Under the pieces are notes generated by a model that saw only the letters and a program-made list of their open reading frames with translations, was not told where the DNA came from and ran no database searches. Source: Geodermatophilaceae bacterium NBWT11 (GTDB lineage Bacteria; Actinomycetota; Actinomycetes; Mycobacteriales; Geodermatophilaceae). Taken from it: DNA of 64,000 bases. The position numbers and the translations under genes were made by a program. Positions 57,032 to 64,000 of this stretch are shown piece by piece (within the stretch, counting starts at the first letter, position 1; every line of letters starts with the position of its first letter). The stretch spans positions 2,418,001 through 2,482,000 of the forward strand of contig CP043652.1 in the NCBI GenBank assembly GCA_014218215.1, in the 5' to 3' direction.

Positions 57032-57607
57032 GTGGCAGTCAGCTTGAGCAAGGGTGGCAACGTCTCTCTGACCAAGGAGGCCCCCGGCCTCCGTGCGGTG
57101 ACGGTCGGTCTCGGCTGGGACGCCAGGACCACCGACGGCAAGGCCTTCGACCTCGACGCCTCTGCCATCGGGTGCCGACCCGACGGCAAGGTCGCCTCTG
57201 ACGAGCACTTCGTGTTCTTCAACAACCTGCGGAGCCCCGACGGAGCCATCGAGCACACCGGGGACAACGTCACTGGCGAAGGTGCCGGTGACGACGAGCA
57301 GATCAAGGTCGATCTCGCCGGCGCTCCGGCAGACCTCGACCGAGTGGTCTTCCCCGTGTCGATCTACGAGGCCGAGAGTCGTGGGCAGAGCTTTGGTCAG
57401 GTCCGCAACGCCTTCATCCGGGTGATCAACCAGGCTGACAACGCTGAGATCGCCCGATACGACCTCTCGGAGGACGCCTCCACCGAGACCGCCATGGTGT
57501 TCGGGGAGCTCTACCGCAACGGATCGGAGTGGAAGTTCCGGGCCGTTGGCCAGGGCTACTCCACCGGACTCGGCGGCATCGCCGCCGACTTCGGCGTCAA
57601 CGTCTGA
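57032..57607 (+). CDS. terD: TerD family stress protein
   Basis: About 191 residues from a GTG ([10 protein letters not shown]). It is a canonical Ter[57 protein letters not shown] and the C-terminal [26 protein letters not shown]. The acidic FDLDAS and GDDE motifs bind calcium in TerD structures. Role: cytoplasmic stress protein, required for tellurite resistance in enterobacteria. It lies 130 bases after the nuclease fusion and 27 bases before a near-copy. Confidence 0.95.
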   Translation: MAVSLSKGGNVSLTKEAPGLRAVTVGLGWDARTTDGKAFDLDASAIGCRPDGKVASDEHFVFFNNLRSPDGAIEHTGDNVTGEGAGDDEQIKVDLAGAPADLDRVVFPVSIYEAESRGQSFGQVRNAFIRVINQADNAEIARYDLSEDASTETAMVFGELYRNGSEWKFRAVGQGYSTGLGGIAADFGVNV

Positions 57608-57634
57608 TCCGGGACTGGGACGGGGGAGCAGATC

Positions 57635-58213
57635 ATGAGTGTGAGCCTCAGCAAGGGCGGCAACGTCTCGTTGACCAAGGAGGCGCCCGGTCTGACCGCG
57701 GCCCTCGTCGGCCTGGGATGGGATGCCAGGACGACGTCAGGGAACGCTTTCGACCTGGATGCTTCAGCGCTGTTGGTCGACGCCGGCGGAAGGGTGTTGA
57801 GCGACGCGCACTTCGTCTTCTTCAACAACCTCACGTCGCCGGACGGGTCGGTGACCCACACGGGAGACAACTTGACCGGTGAGGGTGACGGTGACGACGA
57901 GGCGCTGACGGTCGCCCTGCCCGTCGTGCCCGCAGCTGTCGACAAGATCGTGTTCGCAGTGTCGATCTACGACGCCGATGGGCGAGGCCAGTCTTTCGGT
58001 CAGGTGCGCAATGCCTACATCCGAGTGGTGAATCAGGCCGACGGCGCGGAGATCGCCCGTTACGACCTGTCCGAGGATGCATCCACCGAGACCGCCATGA
58101 TCTTCGGTGAGATCTACCGGCACTCCGGTGATTGGAAGTTCCGCGCTGTCGGCCAGGGCTACACCTCGGGTCTGGGCGGCATCGCCCGGGACTTCGGGGT
58201 CAACGTCGGCTGA
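57635..58213 (+). CDS. terD: TerD family stress protein, tandem copy
   Basis: About 192 residues starting [20 protein letters not shown]. It shares most motifs and the ends with the previous gene ([66 protein letters not shown]), so the pair came from a tandem duplication. Both copies keep the calcium-binding acidic residues. A GGGGGAG ribosome-binding site is present. Confidence 0.95.
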   Translation: MSVSLSKGGNVSLTKEAPGLTAALVGLGWDARTTSGNAFDLDASALLVDAGGRVLSDAHFVFFNNLTSPDGSVTHTGDNLTGEGDGDDEALTVALPVVPAAVDKIVFAVSIYDADGRGQSFGQVRNAYIRVVNQADGAEIARYDLSEDASTETAMIFGEIYRHSGDWKFRAVGQGYTSGLGGIARDFGVNVG

Positions 58214-58288
58214 CCGCCACACCCGGGGCCGACATCGGCCCACCCACGAGGACACCCCGGGAGGCCGGGGCGAGAGACGAGGCATGCC

Positions 58289-58966
58289 GTGCCCATCGAC
58301 TACACCAAGCGCTCCGCTGGGCCATCGCCCCAGCCCCCGTCGGCCGGACCGTCAGGCAAGGTCACGCTGACCAAGTCCGCGCCGACGGTCTCGCTGACCA
58401 AGAGGGCCTCCGCCGGCGGAGTCCTCCGGGTGAACCTCAACTGGACCGCCCGCCCGCCGGGTCAGCAGAGCGGCTTCTTCGCGCGTCGTGAGCCTGACAT
58501 CGACCTCGACCTGGGTTGCCTGTACGAGTTCTCCGACGGGAGCAGGGGCGTCGTCCAAGCGCTCGGGAACTCCTTCCATGCGGGTCTGCCAGGAGCGCCG
58601 TCCCCGGCCGTCTGGCTGGACGGGGACGACCGGTCGGGGGCGAACTCCGGCGGCGAGAACTTGTTCATCGACCTGCAGTACGCCCCCCACATCACCCGCG
58701 TTCTCGTGTTCGCTTACATCTACGAGGGCGTTCCCAACTGGGCCGCGGCTCAGGCGCTGGTCACGCTCACGCCCCCGGACGGGCCGCTGATCGAGGTGGC
58801 TCTCGACGAGCCGCGCGCCGGGGCCACCAGTTGCGCGGTCGCGCTGCTCGCACCATCGGCCGGGGACTTCTCCATCCGCCGTGAGGTCCGCTACGTCGAC
58901 GGGGCGCAGCCCCAGCTCGACGCCGCTTACGGGTGGGGCATCCGTTGGAGCTCAGCCCGCAAGTAA
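58289..58966 (+). CDS. TerA-like protein
   Basis: About 225 residues from a GTG. The first 50 residues contain two basic repeats (GKVTLTKSAPTVSLTKRAS). From residue 55 it follows TerA: DIDLDLGCLYEFSDGSRGVVQALG, WLDGDDRSGANSGGENLFI, RVLVFAYIYEGVPNWAAAQALVTL and a final YGWGIRW. The fold is TerD-like with the calcium site extended. Found in most full ter operons. Function not established beyond the complex with other Ter proteins. Confidence 0.87.
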   Translation: MPIDYTKRSAGPSPQPPSAGPSGKVTLTKSAPTVSLTKRASAGGVLRVNLNWTARPPGQQSGFFARREPDIDLDLGCLYEFSDGSRGVVQALGNSFHAGLPGAPSPAVWLDGDDRSGANSGGENLFIDLQYAPHITRVLVFAYIYEGVPNWAAAQALVTLTPPDGPLIEVALDEPRAGATSCAVALLAPSAGDFSIRREVRYVDGAQPQLDAAYGWGIRWSSARK

Positions 58967-59054
58967 CAACCCCACCCTGCCTTCCGGGCCGAGCAGACCC
59001 AAGGCCCTCCGGTCATCGCCCACCTCCAACCACACCCCGACACGAGGAGTCCCC

Positions 59055-59630
59055 ATGAGCGTCAACTTGAGCAAGGGCCAGAAGGTCTCGCTGGCCAAGC
59101 GGGACGGTGGCCAGCTGACCCGTGTCCGGATGGGTCTGGGCTGGGACGCCATCAAGAAGAAGGGCTTCTTCGGCAGCCGTGACCAGTCGGTCGACCTCGA
59201 CGCTTCGGTCCTGATGTTCGACGCCGCCGGCAAGCTGGTCGACCAGGTCTGGTTCCAGCAGCTGCGCAGCAAGGACGGCTCGGTCCAGCACACCGGCGAC
59301 AACCGAACCGGCGCCGGAGACGGCGACGACGAGTCCATCCGTGTCGATCTCACCAAGCTCCCGGCCACGGTCACCACGTTGGTCTGCACGGTGAACTCCT
59401 TCACCGGTCAGGACTTCTCCCAGATCGCCAACGCGTTCTGCCGGCTCATCGACGAGACCAGCGAGACCGAGATCGCTCGCTACGAACTTAGTGGTTCCGG
59501 CCGGCACAACGCCCAGATCATGTCCAAGGTGTCCCGCGACGGCGCAGGCTGGTCGATGACCGCTCTGGGCGTCCCGGCCTCGGGTCGTACTTTCCGCGAC
59601 CTGCTCCCGGCCATTTCCGGCAGCCTGTAG
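59055..59630 (+). CDS. TerD family protein, TerZ/TerX-like
   Basis: About 191 residues with an AGGAG ribosome-binding site. It differs from the canonical TerDs: KKKGFFGSRDQSVDLDASVLMF at the calcium site, WFQQLRSKDGSVQHTGDNRTGAGDGDDESI, and a C-terminus SGRTFRDLLPAISGSL. These features match TerZ/TerX-type members that have an extra insertion and a hydrophobic tail. It follows the terA-like gene by 88 bases. Confidence 0.88.
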   Translation: MSVNLSKGQKVSLAKRDGGQLTRVRMGLGWDAIKKKGFFGSRDQSVDLDASVLMFDAAGKLVDQVWFQQLRSKDGSVQHTGDNRTGAGDGDDESIRVDLTKLPATVTTLVCTVNSFTGQDFSQIANAFCRLIDETSETEIARYELSGSGRHNAQIMSKVSRDGAGWSMTALGVPASGRTFRDLLPAISGSL

Positions 59631-59682
59631 CGCCCCCTTCTCTCCGTTCCCGTTCGCTCGTCGCCTCAGGAGGCAAGCCACC

Positions 59683-60909
59683 ATGTCCGAGCTGGACCTC
59701 GGTACTTCGTCCGCACCGTCCCCCGGTGGGCAACCCGCGCCCGCTGCGGGGGCTTTGGTCCTGACGCCGCCCGCGCCGGTGGTCGTCGTCGCCCCTGAGC
59801 AGGCCGCTGGGGCAGTCACGCTGGAGAGCTCCAAGCAGATCGAGCTGCGCAGCAAGGCCAACGCCTTCGTGACCGACCTGGTGTCGCTGGACACCAAGAG
59901 CCCCGCCTTTGCGCAGAAGGTCGGCTCGATCACGGCCATGGGCGGCAAGGAGATGCGGGCCTCGGCTGCAGTCTCCAACCGGATGCTCGACCGGCCTGCC
60001 GCGGCCATGGGTGCCAAGGGCAAGAGCGGAGACGCCGTGACTCGGGTGTCCAACACCCTGATAGACCTTCGGCACACGGTGACCGAGCTCGACCCCAAAC
60101 GGTCGGATCTCAGCGGGGTCAAGAAGGTGTTGAAGTGGCTTCCGGGTGGGGACAAGATCGATCGCTACTTCGACAAGTACAAGTCTGCCCAGTCCCACCT
60201 CAATGCGATCATCAAAGCGCTGGACTCCGGTCAGGACGAGCTGCGCAAGGACAACGCGGCCATCGAGACCGAGAAGGCCAACATGTGGACGACGATGGGC
60301 AAGCTCCGGGAGTACAACGAGTTGGCCACCGCCCTGGACGAGGCGTTGGAGGGGAAGGTCGCAGAGCTGGAGGCCGCCGGCCTCGGCGACGACGCGAACA
60401 CCGTGCGGGCAGACGCGCTGTTCCCAGTCCGGCAGCGCCGCCAGGACATCACGACTCAGCTCGCCGTATCCGTGCAGGGGTACATGGCTCTCGATCTCAT
60501 CCGGCGGAACAACCTGGAGCTCATCCGCGGTGTCGACCGCGCCCAGACGACGACCATTGCCGCCCTGCGTACCGCGGTCATCGTGTCCCAGGCGCTCAGT
60601 CGCCAGAAGTTGGTCCTCGACCAGATCAACGCGCTGAACACCGTGACCTCGGATCTGATCCAGTCCACGTCGGAGCAGCTGCGGGTGCAGGGAGCGGCGA
60701 TCAACCAGCAAGCGGCTGCGTCGACCATCGACGTCGCAAAGCTGCAGGCGGCATTCGACAACGTCTTCGCCACCATGGACGCCGTCGACACCTTCCGGGC
60801 ACAGGCCGTGACCTCCATGGCCGACACGGTCCGGGCGCTGGAGGGCCAGCTGGAGCGGGCCCAGCCGTATCTGGCGCGGGTCCGTGCGAACGAGGCCATC
60901 GAGGGGTGA
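59683..60909 (+). CDS. telA: TelA family protein (toxic anion resistance)
   Basis: About 408 residues with a GGAGGC ribosome-binding site. After a Pro/Ala-rich N-terminus that begins MSELDLGTS, the rest is alpha-helical coiled coil, including DPKRSDLSGVKKVLKWLPGGDKIDRYFDKYKSAQSHL broken by turns, and QTTTIAALRTAVIVSQALS. It matches the TelA/KlaA family (Pfam 05816), which confers tellurite and other anion resistance and often sits in ter clusters. The biochemical role is unknown. Confidence 0.9.
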   Translation: MSELDLGTSSAPSPGGQPAPAAGALVLTPPAPVVVVAPEQAAGAVTLESSKQIELRSKANAFVTDLVSLDTKSPAFAQKVGSITAMGGKEMRASAAVSNRMLDRPAAAMGAKGKSGDAVTRVSNTLIDLRHTVTELDPKRSDLSGVKKVLKWLPGGDKIDRYFDKYKSAQSHLNAIIKALDSGQDELRKDNAAIETEKANMWTTMGKLREYNELATALDEALEGKVAELEAAGLGDDANTVRADALFPVRQRRQDITTQLAVSVQGYMALDLIRRNNLELIRGVDRAQTTTIAALRTAVIVSQALSRQKLVLDQINALNTVTSDLIQSTSEQLRVQGAAINQQAAASTIDVAKLQAAFDNVFATMDAVDTFRAQAVTSMADTVRALEGQLERAQPYLARVRANEAIEG

Positions 60910-60938
60910 CCTGTTCGTGAGCACCAGGGAGTGGCAAC

Positions 60939-61433
60939 GTGCCCTGGTTCCGGCGTAGCGAAGAGCCCGAGCCGACTCCGGTCGTCGGCCAGCCGGGGGT
61001 CGACCAGGAGGACACCCCGTCCGCCCTGCACGCCGAGATCGCCGGCGCCGTCCGACTGGTCAATGCCGCCGCCGGCGACCTGCCGGTGGCGTCGGTCGTG
61101 GCGGCACGTCGAATCACCGACCTGCTGACGGAGGTGGTACGCACCTCTGACGTCCGGCCGCTGGACGTCTACGCGGCCATCTCGGTGCGGGCCACCGCCA
61201 CCGACTACCTACCCACCACGGTCCGGGGCTTCACCGCTCTCGACCCCGACTTGGTCGACGTCCCAGCGGCCTCAGGCATGACCCCCACCCAGTCGCTCGC
61301 CACTCAGCTCGGCTCGCTGGAGGGGGCCGCTGAGCAGGTGCTGGAGGCGGCCCGGCGGCAGGACGTGGACGTGCTGATGACTCAGGGCAGCTTCTTGCGC
61401 ACGAAGTTCTCCGGCTCCGACCTGGACCTGTGA
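60939..61433 (+). CDS. Small Ter-island protein of unknown function
   Basis: About 164 residues from a GTG 29 bases after telA. It starts MPWFRRSEEPEP, has an alpha-helical middle (ALHAEIAGAVRLVNAAAGDLP, VVAARRITDLLTEVVR) and ends in FSGSDLDL. I recognise no family. The C-terminal DLDL is the same short acidic-leucine motif seen at the TelA N-terminus and in the disordered part of the second gene downstream. Spacing and strand put it in the ter operon. Confidence 0.75.
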   Translation: MPWFRRSEEPEPTPVVGQPGVDQEDTPSALHAEIAGAVRLVNAAAGDLPVASVVAARRITDLLTEVVRTSDVRPLDVYAAISVRATATDYLPTTVRGFTALDPDLVDVPAASGMTPTQSLATQLGSLEGAAEQVLEAARRQDVDVLMTQGSFLRTKFSGSDLDL

Positions 61434-61478
61434 CCCGAGCCCCGTGAACCGACCCGCACGACATGAGAGGCGAGCACC

Positions 61479-62042
61479 GTGGCACGCATGACCCGCGGGG
61501 CCAATGTGGCCCTGACCAGGGAGATCCCTGGCCTGACCAGCCTGGTCGTCGGGGTGGCCTGGGACGCCGGCAGCGAACGCGTGCTCACTGACAACCTCGT
61601 CCTCGCGCTGCTGCTGTGTGGGCCTGACAGCCGGGTGCTGTCCGCGCGGCACATGGTGTTCTTCAACCAGCTGACCTCGCCCGAGGAGTCCGTGGCCGCC
61701 CGCGACGAGGCCCTGGACGGCGACCAGGAGCAGATCGAGATCGACCTGCGCGGCGTGCCTGCCGAGGTCTCGCGGCTGGTTGCCGTGGTCTACGTCAACG
61801 AAGGGACGCCGCAGCGCCGCACTCTGGGCCAGCTGCGCGCGGTGTCCGTCGTGGTCCGGGACGCGCGCACCCACCGCGAGCTCGTCCGCTCGGAAGACCT
61901 CGCCCCGGTGCTCCAGGCTGAGACCGCGCTGGTGCTAGGCGAGGTCTACCGGCACGGCGGCGACTGGAAGTTCAAGGTGGTCGGCGAGGGCTACCGCAAC
62001 GGGATCAGCGGCATCGCCGCCGACTACGGGTTACCACTGTGA
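61479..62042 (+). CDS. Divergent TerD family protein
   Basis: About 187 residues from a GTG. TerD features are seen in GANVALTREIPGLTSLVVGVAWD, HMVFFNQLTSPEESV, DGDQEQIEIDLRGVP and the C-terminal GEVYRHGGDWKFKVVGEGYRNGISGIAADYGLPL. The FDLDAS calcium motif is replaced by LVLALLLCG, so part of the metal site is lost. Its stop overlaps the start of the next gene as GTGA, so the two are translationally coupled. Confidence 0.86.
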   Translation: MARMTRGANVALTREIPGLTSLVVGVAWDAGSERVLTDNLVLALLLCGPDSRVLSARHMVFFNQLTSPEESVAARDEALDGDQEQIEIDLRGVPAEVSRLVAVVYVNEGTPQRRTLGQLRAVSVVVRDARTHRELVRSEDLAPVLQAETALVLGEVYRHGGDWKFKVVGEGYRNGISGIAADYGLPL

Positions 62043-63220
62043 CCACCGTCCCCGGGGACGCGCCCGCCCGCCCGGACCTCGATTGGCTGCGCCACCGGAG
62101 CCGCCGTCAACCCGAGACAGGTGCGGTGTCTCCCGCCACCGGGTCGGTCGGGTTGGCCGACTTCTTGGCCGGCCGGACCACCCGCCGGCAGCCTGAGCCG
62201 ACGGCCACCCCGGAACCGGCCCTGCCGCAGGTCCACCGCCCGGCCCCGGCCGGGGACCTGCACCTCATGACGCCGGCCGCTGACCCGCTGGACCTGTCCG
62301 GTCCGCCGTCGGCCCGACCGACCACTCCACGCGCACCGGCCCCCGTGGCCCCGCCGGGCGGCGACCAGGTGGACCTGTCGCCGCCGAGCACTGTGCGGCC
62401 CGCGTCGCGTCAGGTCAGCGAGGACCTCGACCTCTCCTCGTCGGACCTGGACCTGTTCGAGCGGGCACCGCGCCCCGGCCCGTTGCAGGCCCCCGTGTCC
62501 GCCGACCTGGCCGTGTCCGACCCGCCGGTCGCTCCGCCGTCCGCCGCCCGCCCTGAGTCCTCCGACCTCGACCTCTTCCCCGAGGCCTCGAGGAACCGGG
62601 TGCCGCGGACCCCGGCACCGCCCCCGCGGCTCGAGCCGGTGGTCCGCAGCGTCCCGCGTGTGCCGCCGGGGGGGCGGGTGATCCTGACGCCGCGGGAGCC
62701 CACGGTCACGCTCGACCGCGTGCAGTCCGGGGTCGGGGCGCTCACCATCACCGCGATCTGCTCGCCAGCCGTCGGTGACCTCGTACTGGGCGCGGTGCAC
62801 CAACTGGCTGACGGCAGCTCCGGCGTGGTCAGCCGCACTGTGGGCATCCCGACGGCTCCGCCGCGTTCGCGCCGGCCGGTGCTCGAAGCCGGCCGCGGCG
62901 AGTTCGACCAGATCCGGGTCGACCTGCGCCAGAGCCGGTCATTGCGCCGGTTCGTCGTCTACGCGGTGTCGGCGTCCGAGTCCTCGCTGGCTTGGGGCGG
63001 GACCCTGTTGCTGTCCACCCACGGAGGCTCCCGGGTGGAGATCCCCCTGGACCTGGCCCAACACGACGGCCCCGTCGTCCTCTCGTCCGTCTACGTCGTG
63101 GACGGCGAGTTCGTGGTCCGCGCGGAGCTCGACCCCGTCCGCGGCCTGGTCCGCGACGTCGCGCAGGCCTATGGCTTCCGGGCCATCACCTGGGCCGACG
63201 CCCGCACCCCGGTGCTGTGA
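62039..63220 (+). CDS. TerD-like protein with long disordered N-terminus carrying DLDL repeats
   Basis: About 393 residues from a GTG. The first 210 residues are proline- and acid-rich and look disordered; they hold SEDLDLSSSDLDLF and SSDLDLF, plus weaker LDLS and VDLS versions. The C-terminal part (about 215-390) is a TerD-like fold: PGGRVILTPREPTVTLDR, FDQIRVDLRQSRSLRRFVVYAV, GTLLLSTHGG and YVVDGEFVVRAELD. The calcium-site residues are mostly missing. It may be a scaffold in the Ter complex. Its stop overlaps the start of the following gene (GTGA). Confidence 0.8.
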   Translation: MTTVPGDAPARPDLDWLRHRSRRQPETGAVSPATGSVGLADFLAGRTTRRQPEPTATPEPALPQVHRPAPAGDLHLMTPAADPLDLSGPPSARPTTPRAPAPVAPPGGDQVDLSPPSTVRPASRQVSEDLDLSSSDLDLFERAPRPGPLQAPVSADLAVSDPPVAPPSAARPESSDLDLFPEASRNRVPRTPAPPPRLEPVVRSVPRVPPGGRVILTPREPTVTLDRVQSGVGALTITAICSPAVGDLVLGAVHQLADGSSGVVSRTVGIPTAPPRSRRPVLEAGRGEFDQIRVDLRQSRSLRRFVVYAVSASESSLAWGGTLLLSTHGGSRVEIPLDLAQHDGPVVLSSVYVVDGEFVVRAELDPVRGLVRDVAQAYGFRAITWADARTPVL

Positions 63221-64000
63221 GCGCTCCCGTCAGGCCGCTCCCGCTGCGGCACTTCGCGCACCTGGACCCCGCCGACGAGCACCGTCTCTTCCTGCAGCCG
63301 CCTCAGCCGGTGGACCCCGAAGGCGACCCCGAGGTCCTCGCGCTGGCGTTGGGAGCCACGCTCTACCTGCCCGCCGACCGGCCGGCGCTTGCCGGCGACG
63401 TCCGCCGGCAGCAAGCCGCCGGGGTGACCAGCGTCGTGCTGTGCCTGGAGGACGCGATCGCAGACGCTGACGTCAAGACCGCGCAGGCCAACCTGGTGCA
63501 CCACGTCCGGGACCTGGCCGCCGACCCGCTCCTGCCTCTGGTGTTCATCCGGGTCCGCTGCGCCGAGCAGGTCGGCGAGCTCATCGACGCGCTGGGGGAC
63601 ACCGCCGCGGTCCTCACCGGTTTCGTGCTGCCCAAGTTCACGGGCGCCACCGGCCCAGCCTTCCTCGAGGCGGTACGGGCGGCGTCGGCCCGGCTGGGTC
63701 GGCCCTTGCGGGTCATGCCCGTCGTGGAGTCCCGGGAGATGGCGCACGCCGAGACCCGGGTCGACGCCCTGGTCCAGGTGCGCGACCTGCTCGCCGAGCA
63801 CCGGGCCGAGGTGCTCGCCGTCCGGATCGGGGCGACCGACCTGTCCGCAGCGTTCGGCTTGAGACGCCGCCGCGAGCTCACCGTCTACGAGGTCCGGGTG
63901 GTCGCTGACGTCATCGCCGACGTGGTCAACGTGCTGGGCCGGGCCGACGGCACCGGCCACGTGGTCACCGGCCCGGTGTGGGAGTACTTCAACAGCCCCG
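63217..64000 (+). CDS. CitE/HpcH-type C-C lyase of the Ter system (incomplete)
   Basis: At least 261 residues from a GTG overlapping the previous stop; the gene runs off the right edge. It reads V-S-A-P-V-R-P and then shows the TIM-barrel motifs of HpcH/HpaI aldolases and citrate lyase beta: GVTSVVLCLEDAIADADV, PLVFIRVRC, GFVLPKF, MPVVESREMAHAE and VLAVRIGATDLSAAFG. In whole Ter operons such a lyase stands beside ATP-grasp and phosphoribosyltransferase genes that are proposed to make a small nucleoside-like molecule. Those would lie beyond the window. The exact substrate is unknown. Confidence 0.86.
   Translation, partial: MSAPVRPLPLRHFAHLDPADEHRLFLQPPQPVDPEGDPEVLALALGATLYLPADRPALAGDVRRQQAAGVTSVVLCLEDAIADADVKTAQANLVHHVRDLAADPLLPLVFIRVRCAEQVGELIDALGDTAAVLTGFVLPKFTGATGPAFLEAVRAASARLGRPLRVMPVVESREMAHAETRVDALVQVRDLLAEHRAEVLAVRIGATDLSAAFGLRRRRELTVYEVRVVADVIADVVNVLGRADGTGHVVTGPVWEYFNSP

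Overview
The window is very GC-rich DNA from an actinobacterium. Supporting signs are frequent GTG starts, many stop/start overlaps of the GTGA or ATGA type, a proteasome activator of the Bpa family ending in GQYL, an actinobacterial GuaB1, a short HU protein, LAxTG wall-sorting signals and a mycobacterial-type fadE5/fadA2/fabG4/htdX locus. The mix of sunscreen synthesis, rhodopsin, stress proteins and many c-di-GMP enzymes suggests a sun-exposed soil or rock genus such as the Geodermatophilaceae; that placement is inference.

Layout. 1-9.9 kb (mostly minus): a stand-alone YcaO protein, a GAF-PAS-GGDEF cyclase, a GDT1-type transporter, LarC, and two coupled helical-repeat GGDEF proteins, one fused in frame to a LarB domain. 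10-14.3 kb: pheA, a VanZ-RDD membrane protein, a GroES-like protein, a small metalloprotease and guaB1. 14.7-20.5 kb (plus): a mycosporine-like amino acid (MAA, UV sunscreen) operon with mysA, mysB, a TauD-type dioxygenase, mysC and mysD, preceded by an HAD-like protein that lacks its nucleophile. 20.5-23.5 kb: serS and two Cof-type HAD hydrolases. 23.5-27.4 kb: a light module with an ECF41-type sigma factor, a B12-binding MerR/CarH/LitR regulator, a proton-pumping rhodopsin and its retinal-forming partner Blh. 27.4-39 kb: bpa, a cysteine-desulfurase-like protein, a LAxTG surface protein, a quinone oxidoreductase, a photolyase-like protein with its two domains in reversed order, an acyl-CoA ligase, a thioesterase, an amidase, a serine hydrolase, HU and an aldo/keto reductase. 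39-43.4 kb: c-di-GMP proteins and a TRIC channel. 43.4-49.7 kb: a beta-oxidation-like locus with a TetR regulator and a visible operator. 49.8-52.7 kb: a second LAxTG protein and a glycosyltransferase.

From 52.8 kb the character changes. A tRNA-Ser(UGA) is followed by a frameshifted integrase remnant and then a Ter (tellurium/stress) island that runs off the window: terC, a TerD-nuclease fusion, two tandem terD, a terA-like gene, a terZ-like gene, telA, a small unknown gene, two divergent TerD proteins and the start of a CitE-like lyase. GC content looks lower here by eye, which fits acquisition by transfer.

Functionally the window concentrates light and stress biology: UV screening, light sensing, light-driven proton pumping, photolyase-like chemistry and a Ter stress system. 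The best candidates for undescribed biology are the MAA operon with an embedded TauD oxygenase, the reversed-order photolyase-like protein, the GGDEF-LarB fusion, and the TerD-nuclease fusion with a recurring DLDL motif in its island.
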